Shown one piece after another: positions 55,388 through 63,642 of a stretch of 64,000 bases of DNA (its first letter is position 1; every line of letters begins with the position of its first letter). The notes below the pieces were generated by a model. That model was not told where the DNA came from, searched no databases, and worked only from the letters and a program-made list of their open reading frames with translations. This DNA comes from Desulfuromonas sp. AOP6 (GTDB taxonomy: Bacteria > Desulfobacterota > Desulfuromonadia > Desulfuromonadales > SZUA-540): positions 1,082,001 through 1,146,000 of the forward strand of contig NZ_AP022810.1 of NCBI RefSeq assembly GCF_009731355.2, written 5' to 3'. A program made the position numbers and the translations under genes.

Positions 55388-57094
55388 ATGGAAAATATCG
55401 AACTGCCCGACCGCAAGAAAGTCGGCCATCTGGTTCTGCACCGCGATGCCCGCACGATCACCCCCAAGGAATTCAATCTGCTCAGCCAGAAAGAGCGTCT
55501 GGAGATTGTGCGACGGGCTTCCGGCAGCCATAAATACAACCTGATTATGGAGGCCAAAGATCCGGCCGCCCTCGTGCGCAAGCTGCCGACCCAGGAAGTC
55601 TACCTGTTGCTCCGGGAGAGAGGCCTGGACGAGTCGATGGAACTCATCGAGCTGCTCACCCCCACCCAAATCGGCACCTTCATTGACTTCGACTGCTGGC
55701 AGGGGGATCAGCTAAAGCCCGAGGTCGTGCTCAACTGGCTGGTTCTTCTGCTCGAAACCAAGAACGAACAGCAGGTTCTGCAGCTGGTCCAGAGCATGGA
55801 TTTCGAACTGCTGGTGATGATGCTCAAGAAGTTCGTCACCGTCATCCGCGGCATGGAGGCCTTCGAGAATGAGGATGGCCTGCAGGAGGCCATCTTTCGC
55901 GATGGCGGCTACGAACTGGGGTTTGCCGATTCGGAAAGCGCCAAGATCGTCGGCGCCTTTCTCGACACCCTGCGCCGTCTGGAGCCTGAATTCTATCCCC
56001 GCCTCATGGAGGCTGTGCGCTGGGAATCAGACTCCATGCTGGAGGAAGAAACCTACCAGAACCGCTGCAATCGCCTGCAGGACCTGGGGATTCCCGACCC
56101 CTTCGAGGCGCTGAAGGTCTATACCTATCTCGATCCCGAGCAGTTCGCGGGCGTTGCCGTCGCCAGAAAGGAAGTCCTCTCAGCGCAGGCCGACGTCGTA
56201 CCTCCCGGCTTCGTGATGACGATGAGCGAGCCGGGAGATCTGCTGGCCGAGGTTCTCGCCGATAATCTGGACGAAAAGACCTGCTGGGAGCTGACCTATC
56301 TGCTCAACAAGGTGATGAGCGCCGACCGTGTCGATATGGGGGAGACGGAGCAGGTCAAAGAGGAAATGGCCGAGGTCTTCCACTATCTCAACCTGGCCCT
56401 GCAGTATCAGGCCGGTGGCGATGTGGAGGCGGCGGCGAAGCAGGTAAAGGAAAACTATCTGGAAAATCTTTTCCGTCTCGGCTTCAGCCTCACCCTGCAG
56501 TTGCAGCGCCGCGCCAAAGCCCTGCTGGCTTCGCCCCTGGCCCCCTATCTGGATGGACCCTTCCGCGCCCTGACCGACGCCCTCTGCCAGCGCAAGCCGC
56601 GCTTTTTTGAAGGACTGCTCGAAATCAACCGGGCGGGACAGCGTCCCTTCACCACCCTGAGCGACGTGAAGCTGGCCGCTGAGTGGCTCGACCGGCTGGA
56701 GGTGCAGCGCCACCTTTTCACCGAGCAGTTCCCCTTTGCCCTGCCAGAACCGGCGGCGCTGGACCTGTCCGGCTGCATGCCCGACGACGCCGACGACCTG
56801 GCCCTGTCCGACTTTTTCCTCACCGCGCTGGCCAACCGGCTTCTGGGCCGCGCCTTCGTGCCCGAACCGCTTGCCGCCGACGAACTGCCCGGCCTGCACG
56901 CCCTTGTGAGTGAGGGGGGACAGCTGCGCCCGGTCTTGCGTCAGGAGACAGCCCAGTGGTTGGAGAGCCTGGTGCCTGGCGCCGGCGCCTTTGCCGACTA
57001 TTGTCTCGATCTCTGGCAGGAGGAATTCTGCACCCTCACGCCCGAGGACATCGACCCCCGCTATGTGGGCGGGCTCATCGTGCGTCTCGGCTGA
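55388..57094 (+). CDS. Conserved protein of unknown function (DUF6178-like)
   Basis: A 568-residue, mostly helical, acidic soluble protein with no transmembrane segment or recognised catalytic motif. Distinctive stretches include LNLLSQKERLEIVRRASGSHKYNLIMEAKDPAALVRKLPTQEVYLLLRERGLDESMEL and TPTQIGTFIDFDCWQGDQLKPEVVLNWL, reminiscent of magnesium-transporter MgtE N-type helical repeats. I associate the pattern with the Desulfuromonadales family DUF6178 from memory; this needs a profile search. AAGGAG precedes the ATG. It converges with a radical-SAM gene 9 bases downstream. Confidence 0.7.
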   Translation: MENIELPDRKKVGHLVLHRDARTITPKEFNLLSQKERLEIVRRASGSHKYNLIMEAKDPAALVRKLPTQEVYLLLRERGLDESMELIELLTPTQIGTFIDFDCWQGDQLKPEVVLNWLVLLLETKNEQQVLQLVQSMDFELLVMMLKKFVTVIRGMEAFENEDGLQEAIFRDGGYELGFADSESAKIVGAFLDTLRRLEPEFYPRLMEAVRWESDSMLEEETYQNRCNRLQDLGIPDPFEALKVYTYLDPEQFAGVAVARKEVLSAQADVVPPGFVMTMSEPGDLLAEVLADNLDEKTCWELTYLLNKVMSADRVDMGETEQVKEEMAEVFHYLNLALQYQAGGDVEAAAKQVKENYLENLFRLGFSLTLQLQRRAKALLASPLAPYLDGPFRALTDALCQRKPRFFEGLLEINRAGQRPFTTLSDVKLAAEWLDRLEVQRHLFTEQFPFALPEPAALDLSGCMPDDADDLALSDFFLTALANRLLGRAFVPEPLAADELPGLHALVSEGGQLRPVLRQETAQWLESLVPGAGAFADYCLDLWQEEFCTLTPEDIDPRYVGGLIVRLG

Positions 57095-57103
57095 GGCGGC
57101 GTT

Positions 57104-58804
57104 TCAGAATGACAGGGGGATCTCCCGCACTTCCAGACCCTGGCCGGTGCGGGTGAGGTAGAGATAGAGCATAAGGGTGCGGGCGGGAATATCGTGCAGG
57201 TGGTCAAAGGCAGCGGCGAAGTGCTGCACCTTGACCCCCTGACCCTTGACAGCGGCGGTCTCGGCCTGCACCCGCTCGCGGACGCGGGCGCTCTCCGCTG
57301 CTGTCAGCGCCGTGTCGAAAAAGGCCGGCGCCTTCTCCGGCACCACCCGCTCGGTCAGGGCGAAATCCCGCGCCAGTTGCTCCCGCAGACGGTCTTGCAG
57401 GGGCCCTTCAAACGTTTCGGCCACAAACTCCCCCATCCTTTCGAACAGACCCCGCTGTGACAGCGGATGCCGGAACAGCTCCCGTGCCTGCCAGTAAGCT
57501 TCGATCCTTTCCAGTCCGGCCGCCAGGCTGCCGCAGGCCTCTTGCAGACATTCCAGAAAATGCCCGAAGCGGCCGCTGTTGGCCGTCAGATCGAGCAGGC
57601 GGCTGATGCCCCGCAGGGTCTCCAGTTGGGTGAAACTCAGCTCGGGGGTACGCAGCACCGTATAAGGCGGGTTGGGATCGAAGGCGATGCCCCGCGCGGC
57701 CGCCTGCCTTCGCAGGGGCGCGCCGGGCAGCAGCTTGACCAGCTCCACCTGCAGCTCGTGGGGGTGCAGGTCGAGCACCCGGTCGATGGAGTGCAGAAAG
57801 TCGTTATAGCCCTCACCGGGCAGGCCGGCGATAAGATCCAGATGTAGGTCGATCGGGGTGTGGCGGCGCAGGGTGCGCACGTTCTCTTCGAGCTTCTGCA
57901 GGGAGACCTGGCGACCGATGGCCGACAGGGTCTGGGGCAGGGTCGACTGCACGCCGATCTCGAACTGGAACGTGCCCGCTGGTACCTGGGCGAGCAAGGC
58001 CAGCGTTTCCTCATCAAGCAGATGGGCGCCGATCTCGAAGTGAAAATGGCTGCCGCGATTGTGCTCCAGAATAAAGCGGAAGATCTCGCGGCTGCGGGCG
58101 GCGTCGTAGTTGAAGGTGCGGTCGACCAGCTTGATGCGCGGCACCTCGCGGGCCATGAGCCAGCCCAGGTCGGCACGGATGCGCGCCATGGAGAAGGACC
58201 GCACTTTTTCGTCGAGGGCGCTCATGCAGAAGGCGCAGCTGTAGGGGCAGCCCCGGCTCGTCTCATAGTAGACGAAGCCGCGGGAGATATCGACGAGACC
58301 CAGCTCAAAAGGGGAGGGGATGGCGTCGAGATTCTCAAGCACCGGCCCGTCCGCCTCGCTGACGAGGCGTTCGCCGTCGCGCCAGAGCAGACGGGCAATC
58401 CCGCGTGGCGTCTCCTTCTGCTGCCAGGCCCGCAGCAGGGCCCGCAGGGGGATTTCCCCCTCGCCACGCACGACCGCCGTGATACCGGGATGGAGGCGCA
58501 GAAAGCTTTCGTCCTCAAAGGAGACTTCCGGGCCGCCCAGCACAAGGCGCAGCTCGGGACGCACCACCGCCAAAGCCGCCGCCAGCTCCAGGGTGGCCTG
58601 CCGGTTCCACAGATAGACGGAAAACGCCACCACGTCGGGCTCTTCGCGCAGCAGGGCGGCCAGGATATTCTCCTTCGGCTCGTGCAGGGTGAACTCGCGG
58701 ATGAGCAGTTCGCCGCAGTCCTCGCCGCAATAGGCGGCGAGACAGGGCAGGGCCAGGCTGGGGTGGATGAATTTGCTGTGCAGGGTGGTTAACAGGGTTC
58801 GCAT
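57104..58804 (-). CDS. B12-binding-domain radical SAM protein
   Basis: A 566-residue enzyme. Residues ~1-140 resemble the cobalamin-binding Rossmann domain (EEPDVVAFSVYLWNRQATLELAAALAVVRPELRLVLGGPEVSFED), although the DxHxxG cobalamin motif is not evident. The radical-SAM cluster CPYSCAFC lies at about 190-197, followed by a TIM-barrel core (FQFEIGVQSTLPQTLSAIGR, DLHLDLIAGLPGEG). A ~200-residue helical C-terminal domain (DUF4080-like) closes it. Substrate unknown; B12-radical SAM proteins often methylate or rearrange unreactive carbons. Confidence 0.88.
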   Translation of the reverse strand: MRTLLTTLHSKFIHPSLALPCLAAYCGEDCGELLIREFTLHEPKENILAALLREEPDVVAFSVYLWNRQATLELAAALAVVRPELRLVLGGPEVSFEDESFLRLHPGITAVVRGEGEIPLRALLRAWQQKETPRGIARLLWRDGERLVSEADGPVLENLDAIPSPFELGLVDISRGFVYYETSRGCPYSCAFCMSALDEKVRSFSMARIRADLGWLMAREVPRIKLVDRTFNYDAARSREIFRFILEHNRGSHFHFEIGAHLLDEETLALLAQVPAGTFQFEIGVQSTLPQTLSAIGRQVSLQKLEENVRTLRRHTPIDLHLDLIAGLPGEGYNDFLHSIDRVLDLHPHELQVELVKLLPGAPLRRQAAARGIAFDPNPPYTVLRTPELSFTQLETLRGISRLLDLTANSGRFGHFLECLQEACGSLAAGLERIEAYWQARELFRHPLSQRGLFERMGEFVAETFEGPLQDRLREQLARDFALTERVVPEKAPAFFDTALTAAESARVRERVQAETAAVKGQGVKVQHFAAAFDHLHDIPARTLMLYLYLTRTGQGLEVREIPLSF

Positions 58805-58971
58805 GCCGGCCAGAATAGCCGAGGGCGCCTTCCTTGAAAAGGGGAAATTGCCGCTGCCCGCGCAATTGTGCTATGTTTCCAGACGTTCCCGCCGCGCACC
58901 AGGGTAAGGGAGCGATTCCCAAAACACCGGTCCGCCACCACCGACCGTGGCGGACAGAAAAGGATAGAACA

Positions 58972-60303
58972 ATGGCGAGAAAAAAGACCCTGCTGGCCGT
59001 GGTCGCCGATGAGACCGGCGAGGTTTTCGAACACCCCGATCTGCTCATGGCGGGCATGAATGGCATGACCCCCCGCCTGCCGCGCGAGGACGAACTTATC
59101 CCCCTGCCCGAAGGCAGCCGGCTCTTCACCATCCCCGGCACCCCGCCCATGGGCTTCGACCGCAAATCAGGCCAGCTGCGCACCGTCGATACCCTGCCAC
59201 GCAGTTGGGGCGGCGGCCCCATGCAGGCCGTTTCGGTCTTCATGTCCCCCGCCTTCACCCGCACCCTGCTGCCCGCCGCCGATTACCGGCGCAAGGCGGT
59301 GCAACTGCCCCTGTGGGCTTACACGGCGGTGGGCTGGTGCGTCGAGGAAGAACGCTTTTACGTGGCGGCGGTGCGCGTCGATCGCAACAATCAGTGGGAT
59401 CCCCAGCACTTCGACGACCGCCAGCTCGACCCCCTCGTGCGGGCCACCCTGCGCCAATACCCCGACAACCGCCTCTACGAGCAGCTCTCGCGCTGCGCCG
59501 TCGATTACCACTGCTTCGCCGCCAAAAACCTCTTCTTCGCCCGCTGGGAAGCGCCCCTGCCGACCTCGCCCACCTGCAACTCCCGCTGCCTCGGCTGCAT
59601 CTCCCTGCAAGAGGCCCCCGAGTGCTGCCCCTCCAGCCAGGAGCGCCTCACCTTCGTCCCCACGGTGCAGGAACTCTGCGAGGTCGCCGTCCCCCATCTG
59701 CAGCAGGCCGAAAACGCCATCGTCTCCTTCGGCCAGGGCTGCGAGGGCGATCCCATCCTGCAGGCCGATACCATCTGCGAGGCCGTGCGCGAGATGCGCC
59801 GCCAGACCCCACGCGGCACCATCAATTTCAACTCCAACGCCTCCATCCCCGCCGCCATCGACCGCCTGGCCGAAGCCGGCGTCGACTCAGTGCGCATTTC
59901 CCTCAATTCCGTGCAGGAATCCTTCTACAACGCCTACTACCGCCCCCGCGGCTACCGCTTTGCCGACGTCATCGAGTCGGTGCACCGCGCCAAACAAGCC
60001 GGCATGTTCACCATGCTCAACTACCTCGTCTATCCCGGCCTCACCGACCGCCCCGACGAAGTCGAAGCCCTGCTCTCCCTCATCGAGTCCGCCGGCGTCG
60101 ACCTTATCCAGATGCGCAACCTCAGCATCGATCCCACCATGTACTGGGATGCCATGGGCGTTTCCGGCGAAGGCATGGGGATGAAAAAGATGCTCGACAC
60201 GGTCAAGGAAAAAGTCCCCCGCATTCAATACGGCTACTTTAACCGCACCCGCGAGATGTTTTACCCCGCTGGATACGAGACCGACTGGCCGTTGCCGGCT
60301 TGA
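58972..60303 (+). CDS. Radical SAM protein
   Basis: A 443-residue enzyme. The cluster motif CNSRCLGC lies at about 200-207, well inside the protein, after a ~195-residue N-terminal region containing a DYHCFAAKNLFFARWEAPLPTSP lead-in. The barrel continues with VSFGQGCEGDPIL, INFNSNAS, VDSVRISLNSVQESFYNAYYRPRGY and LNYLVYPGLTDRPDEVEAL. I do not recognise the subfamily or substrate. The start at 58972 follows AAAGGAT. It is divergent from the B12-radical SAM gene, 167 bases apart, and its third codon positions are strongly C/G-biased. Confidence 0.87.
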   Translation: MARKKTLLAVVADETGEVFEHPDLLMAGMNGMTPRLPREDELIPLPEGSRLFTIPGTPPMGFDRKSGQLRTVDTLPRSWGGGPMQAVSVFMSPAFTRTLLPAADYRRKAVQLPLWAYTAVGWCVEEERFYVAAVRVDRNNQWDPQHFDDRQLDPLVRATLRQYPDNRLYEQLSRCAVDYHCFAAKNLFFARWEAPLPTSPTCNSRCLGCISLQEAPECCPSSQERLTFVPTVQELCEVAVPHLQQAENAIVSFGQGCEGDPILQADTICEAVREMRRQTPRGTINFNSNASIPAAIDRLAEAGVDSVRISLNSVQESFYNAYYRPRGYRFADVIESVHRAKQAGMFTMLNYLVYPGLTDRPDEVEALLSLIESAGVDLIQMRNLSIDPTMYWDAMGVSGEGMGMKKMLDTVKEKVPRIQYGYFNRTREMFYPAGYETDWPLPA

Positions 60304-60312
60304 GGGAGGGCG

Positions 60313-60404
60313 CCGAGGTTGGCGGTAAAAATGGCGACACCTCAGGAATTTCCTGACTTTTCTTTATTTTTAATTTCGGTAGGATAGGTGAGATTAAAAA
60401 GCGT
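60313..60404. repeat. 92-bp direct repeat, copy 1
   Basis: Matches 63908-63999 without gaps and with eight differences (about 91%). It contains a conserved 15-base palindrome, TCAGGAATTTCCTGA (60342-60356). It begins 10 bases after the radical-SAM stop and marks the left edge of the accessory segment. Confidence 0.88.
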
Positions 60405-60458
60405 GGGGATGAGAGTCTTCTTTTAGCGGGCTTGGTCTTGGCAGGCATTAAGAAAACG

Positions 60459-60492
60459 GGGGAGTGTCCCTAGTTTTTCCCCTAGTTTTTCC
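60459..60492 (+). repeat. REP-like element
   Basis: GGGGAGTGTCCCTA (60459-60472), containing GGGA-GTG-TCCC, followed by two CTAGTTTTTCCC-type copies. It is one of seven related motifs in the last 3.6 kb. Confidence 0.7.
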
Positions 60493-60498
60493 CATGGC

Positions 60499-60505
60499 GT
60501 TAGGT
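60499..60505 (+). other. Possible integron core site before the Ltp-type gene
   Basis: GTTAGGT fits the GTTRRRY core consensus, but no complementary ACCTAAC is found after the gene and no attC stem surrounds it. Chance occurrence is quite possible. Confidence 0.2.
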
Positions 60506-60547
60506 TAACCAGTCCTCCAAGCCATTTATCACATAAGGAGAAACAGT

Positions 60548-60943
60548 ATGAAGAAAGTATTGAAGTCGATCGGCATTTTGTTTTTTGGCCTCGTTGTCCT
60601 CGGAGCCGCACCTACATGGGCGGATGGTCTAACTGGGCCTCAGAAAAATGCCGTCAGATCTGCGAAACAATACATCAGCATCATGGGCTTCTCACGGGCA
60701 GGACTTATTCAGCAGCTCTCATCCGATGCTGGTGATGGTTATAACGTTACAGATGCTACCGTAGCAGTGGATACCCTGAACATTGATTGGAATGAGCAGG
60801 CTGTAAGATCTGCGCAAAACTACCTCAGCATGATGGGCTTCTCGTGCAAAGGTCTTGTTGAACAACTTTCATCTAACGCTGGAGACAAATATACCATGAG
60901 CCAGGCAACCTACGGGGCACGCCAGGCGGGTGCTTGCGAATGA
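60548..60943 (+). CDS. Secreted Ltp-family protein (superinfection-exclusion-like repeats)
   Basis: A 131-residue exported protein with a signal peptide (1-25, ending TWA-D, no lipobox) and two ~48-residue Ltp repeats: QKNAVRSAKQYISIMGFSRAGLIQQLSSDAGDGY and EQAVRSAQNYLSMMGFSCKGLVEQLSSNAGDKY. This is the pattern of the 'host cell surface-exposed lipoprotein' family, whose prototype from Streptococcus phage TP-J34 blocks injection of superinfecting phage DNA. Here the protein is non-lipidated and chromosomal, so a defence role is suggestive only. TAAGGAG precedes the ATG. It opens the repeat-rich accessory segment. Confidence 0.82.
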   Translation: MKKVLKSIGILFFGLVVLGAAPTWADGLTGPQKNAVRSAKQYISIMGFSRAGLIQQLSSDAGDGYNVTDATVAVDTLNIDWNEQAVRSAQNYLSMMGFSCKGLVEQLSSNAGDKYTMSQATYGARQAGACE

Positions 60944-60977
60944 GCCAAGGGTATGGCGGGAGATTCAAATAAGAAAT

Positions 60978-61046
60978 AGGGGAGTGTCCCTAATTCTTCT
61001 AGGGGAGTGTCCCTAATTCTTCTAGGGGAGTGTCCCTAATTCTTCC
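60978..61046 (+). repeat. Three tandem copies of the REP-like motif
   Basis: Three 23-bp units (60978-61000, 61001-61023, 61024-61046) of AGGGGAGTGTCCCTAATTCT plus TC(T/C), nearly identical. They sit between the Ltp-type gene and the next ORF. Confidence 0.9.
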
Positions 61047-61068
61047 GAATTCTTTGTAAGGAGCAATC

Positions 61069-61614
61069 TTGGATTGGTCAACTATTATTACTATTATTTT
61101 AGGCAGTAGCCTGCTTGGTGCCATTTTAACCAACATTTCTGGTTGGCTGGTGAAGCGAAGAGAAAGGTCAAACCATGCTACATTTGTCGCACTAAATCTG
61201 GCTCACTTGTTTGAGAAATATGCATATTCATGTTTATCGGCCACAGAAGACCATGACACCGCCGAAAGCTCTGGTGGTTATGCTGGGGATTACATCCAAA
61301 AGATTCTAGAGTTGCCTGAGTTGCCGGACTACGACTACCGCGTCTTTGACTTGCCCATTCTCGATAAAGTATTCGATTTTCCACAGCAGATCGGTTTTGC
61401 GGCAAAAAATCTTTCATTCGCATTTGAGGTATTAGACGGCGAAGATGCAGTCAGGGAGGGCTATAAGAGTTGCCTACAACTTGCGAGAGAGGCATTAGTA
61501 ATCGCTGATGCGATAAGGGGTAAATACAGTCTAGAGAAAAGGCAGCTCAAGTTTGGGGAGTATTCTGTTCGCGAGAGACTTCGAGAGAAACTCTCTAAGT
61601 TGAAAGTAGATTGA
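61069..61614 (+). CDS. Membrane-anchored protein of unknown function (cassette gene)
   Basis: A 181-residue protein with one N-terminal transmembrane helix (about 4-27, STIITIILGSSLLGAILTNISGWL) and a soluble, mainly helical cytoplasmic domain with acidic and aromatic residues (LPELPDYDYRVFDLPILDKVFDFPQQIGF). The start is TTG 61069 with TAAGGAG 5 bases upstream. No family is recognised. It lies directly upstream of the complete attC site, as a cassette gene would, but its own left core site (expected GTTGGGC) is missing. Confidence 0.7.
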   Translation: MDWSTIITIILGSSLLGAILTNISGWLVKRRERSNHATFVALNLAHLFEKYAYSCLSATEDHDTAESSGGYAGDYIQKILELPELPDYDYRVFDLPILDKVFDFPQQIGFAAKNLSFAFEVLDGEDAVREGYKSCLQLAREALVIADAIRGKYSLEKRQLKFGEYSVRERLREKLSKLKVD

Positions 61615-61629
61615 CATGAAGTGCTTGAG

Positions 61630-61682
61630 GCCCAACCAAGGGCTTCAGCGGATTTGCTACGCGCTGAGCCCAAACGTTAAGC
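61630..61682 (+). other. Integron attC recombination site
   Basis: Core sites GCCCAAC (61630-61636, RYYYAAC) and GTTAAGC (61676-61682, GTTRRRY) enclose an imperfect inverted repeat. GGGCTTCAGCG (61640-61650) pairs with CGCTGAGCCC (62-71 of that block, 61662-61671) except for one extra T, the extrahelical base that directs strand choice in attC folding. The loop is short. Size (53 bp) and layout match a classical attC. Confidence 0.82.
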
Positions 61683-62434
61683 ACTAAGGGGAAATATGTA
61701 CGAGTTTGATGGAAAGTTGCTCTTAGAGCTGAAAAGAAGAATTGTTGAGGACTTTTCCCATAGCGATTGGGAAGAGCTTGGATTGCTTACAAATTGCAAT
61801 GATTTGATTGATGACCATGATCGCCTAAAGAGAAGTTTGTATTTTGGTGATGAGGACTATACAGGTAATGTAATAACAGTTCTTAAGCAAATGGTTTATA
61901 GAGATCCAGGTGTTCTAAAGATTGTTGAAGATTACCTTAATGAAAAATATCCTGATGACACAGTAACCTATATATCAGCAAAGCCATCTGAAAGAAAAAT
62001 CACATTTGCTCCTACGGTTTTTGAGATTCCAGATGGTTATCCAGAAGATGATTTAATTGCGGTTATGATGCCCTTCTCTGCTGGATTTTCTCCAGTCTAT
62101 GGTGCGATTAAGCAGGCTTGTAGTGCATCTGGGTTTAGATGTTTGAGAGCTGATGACATATGGGAGGAAAGTACGATCATACAAGATATTTTCAGCCTTA
62201 TTTATCGGGCAAAGTCTGTTGTCGTTGATTTCTCCGGGAAAAATCCAAACGTAATGTATGAAACAGGTATTGCCCATACTCTTGGCAAAGTCGTTATTCC
62301 CATTACCCAAAATGTATCTGATATACCATCTGACATGGGACATCATAGGGCACTATACTACCTGCACAACAACGAAGGGTTAGCCGATTTAGAGAATAAA
62401 TTAGCGGCCAAACTTCGGAGCATCCGTGCTTAAC
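61677..62434 (+). mobile_element. Integron gene cassette carrying the EAD-NDT-like gene
   Basis: The segment starts inside GTTAAGC (61676-61682) and its gene ends in GCTTAAC (62428-62434), which are perfect complements. In a free circular cassette these two would form the outer stem of one attC, which is the expected signature. The right half of the attC beyond 62434 is degenerate, so this end is inferred. Confidence 0.7.
61696..62433 (+). CDS. Effector-associated domain fused to an NDT/TIR-like nucleotide-processing domain
   Basis: A 245-residue two-domain protein. Residues ~5-85 (FSHSDWEELGLLTNCNDLIDDHDRLKRSLYFGDEDY and a helical remainder) resemble the death-like 'effector-associated domains' described in bacterial conflict systems. 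Residues ~115-240 (DDLIAVMMPFSAGFSPVYGAIKQACSASGFRCLRADD, VVVDFSGKNPNVMYETGIAHTLGK) resemble nucleoside 2-deoxyribosyltransferase/TIR-related folds; Asp178, Asn183 and Glu189 are active-site candidates. A nucleotide- or NAD-hydrolysing effector is plausible but unproven. It starts 14 bases after the attC core site, and its stop codon overlaps the cassette's terminal core site GCTTAAC. Confidence 0.75.
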   Translation: MYEFDGKLLLELKRRIVEDFSHSDWEELGLLTNCNDLIDDHDRLKRSLYFGDEDYTGNVITVLKQMVYRDPGVLKIVEDYLNEKYPDDTVTYISAKPSERKITFAPTVFEIPDGYPEDDLIAVMMPFSAGFSPVYGAIKQACSASGFRCLRADDIWEESTIIQDIFSLIYRAKSVVVDFSGKNPNVMYETGIAHTLGKVVIPITQNVSDIPSDMGHHRALYYLHNNEGLADLENKLAAKLRSIRA

Positions 62435-62484
62435 AAGCCCATTCAGTCTGGGATAATTAGGATTCATCCCCCAGGTTTTATCTT
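62428..62484 (+). other. Degenerate or truncated attC
   Basis: GCTTAAC is followed by AAGCCCATTCAGTCTGGGA, resembling the left half of an attC (the TTCAG block is shared with the other sites). A CTGGGAT/ATCCC-CAG stem follows, but no GTTRRRY core can be found. Confidence 0.4.
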
Positions 62485-62787
62485 TTTTTCTTGGACTGCC
62501 CCGGCTTCCCAGGGGCGCTAAGAGCGCTAAAGAGAGAAACTAGGCGAAACTAGCAAAACTAAGGACACTCCCCGCTTTTTACTTCGATTGACCGGCAGTG
62601 GTTAGCCGACGGACCAGACGTTGGAGTGGACGAAAGCATCCTGGGTGCTAACCGAACCCGCTTCTCAGCATGACTGAACTGCAGTGCCAGTAGGAAGGGT
62701 CACTGCTGGTTTAAATATTTTATCTCGATGTGTACCGTACCGGCGCGTGGTCGCCGCTCAACTCATACCGTTGAACGTGAGGAGAAA
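62435..62787. other. Gene-free accessory spacer with inverted REP-like copy
   Basis: An inverted REP-like motif, AAGGACACTCCCC (62561-62573), is preceded by three AAACTAG-type repeats. Further right, GGTTAGC (62600-62606) and GCTAACC (62647-62653) form a perfect 7-bp inverted repeat. No ORF is convincing. A TTTAAAT at about 62711 loosely recalls the core site expected for the next cassette (GTTAAAT). Confidence 0.45.
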
Positions 62788-63639
62788 ATGAGATTTTCTC
62801 AAAGGCAAGGTATTACTCCGAAAAACAAGTTGGTCCAGAAGGAAGCAATTGATGACGATCTGAGAAATGGCCTATGGAGCCTAATTAAAATTTATTATTG
62901 GGACAGATACGATCGCGACCGTCATAGTATGTATGGAAGGTGTGACTATGTCGATGGCAGCAATATGGAACACTTATTTTTCTCGTTTTACTTTCACTAT
63001 TTCAAAATGCCGACCGACACGATACATAAATATTTTTACGATGCTCTAGACTCTCTTCGAAAATATTATTTTGCCGCACAATGGTATGAAATTTTTGATT
63101 TAATTGAATTCATAGCTGAATACGGCTTTGAAGATTCAAAGGAAAGTTTTCAAAAAGCTTGTAACACTGTACTTGAAAGAGAAAATTCTGCGTACAGGTT
63201 CGTTAATGGGGTAATAACAGAAATCACATCAGACCAAGAGATACAAGCAGTAGAAGAGGCTATTGATAACGCAAAGAGCTTTAAGGGTGTAAAAAAGCAT
63301 TTGGAAACCGCCCTAGGGCTTCTTGCAAATAAGCAAAATCCTGACTACAGAAACTCAATTAAGGAATCAATTTCAGCAGTTGAATCTCTGGTCAAAAATA
63401 TTAGTACAGATGATAAGGCAACGCTTGGAAACGCGTTGAAGCAGCTTCAGGATAGCAGAGGTCTTCACCCAGCTCTTAAAAACGCATTCTCCTCTCTTTA
63501 TGGGTATACAAGTGATGCTCAAGGGATAAGGCATGCCTTAATGGAAGAATCAACGCTGACCAAAGCTGACGCAAGGTTCATGCTAGTGAGCTGTTCAGCT
63601 TTTATAAATTACATTATTGATTTGCTATCTTCAAATTAA
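62788..63639 (+). CDS. AbiJ_N4 / HEPN-like abortive-infection protein
   Basis: A 283-residue protein. The N-terminus (RFSQRQGITPKNKLVQKEAIDDDLRNGLWSLI) matches the AbiJ N-terminal domain 4 pattern; residues ~150-283 resemble an AbiJ-type HEPN domain (DYRNSIKESISAVESLVKNI, QGIRHALMEES with Arg248-His249). HEPN domains are typically ribonucleases in toxin and abortive-infection systems. I start at ATG 62788 with GAGGAGA upstream; the frame from 62728 adds non-conserved residues. It is visibly AT-richer than the 0-60 kb genes, and a partial attC follows its stop. No partner gene is visible, so it may act alone. Confidence 0.8.
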   Translation: MRFSQRQGITPKNKLVQKEAIDDDLRNGLWSLIKIYYWDRYDRDRHSMYGRCDYVDGSNMEHLFFSFYFHYFKMPTDTIHKYFYDALDSLRKYYFAAQWYEIFDLIEFIAEYGFEDSKESFQKACNTVLERENSAYRFVNGVITEITSDQEIQAVEEAIDNAKSFKGVKKHLETALGLLANKQNPDYRNSIKESISAVESLVKNISTDDKATLGNALKQLQDSRGLHPALKNAFSSLYGYTSDAQGIRHALMEESTLTKADARFMLVSCSAFINYIIDLLSSN

Positions 63640-63642
63640 AAC

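Noticed and set aside
59205-60242. 345-residue plus-strand ORF overlapping the radical-SAM gene
   Set aside because: It is rich in Pro/Arg/His, a frame shadow of a strongly C-biased gene that carries the intact CxxxCxxC motif in the other frame.
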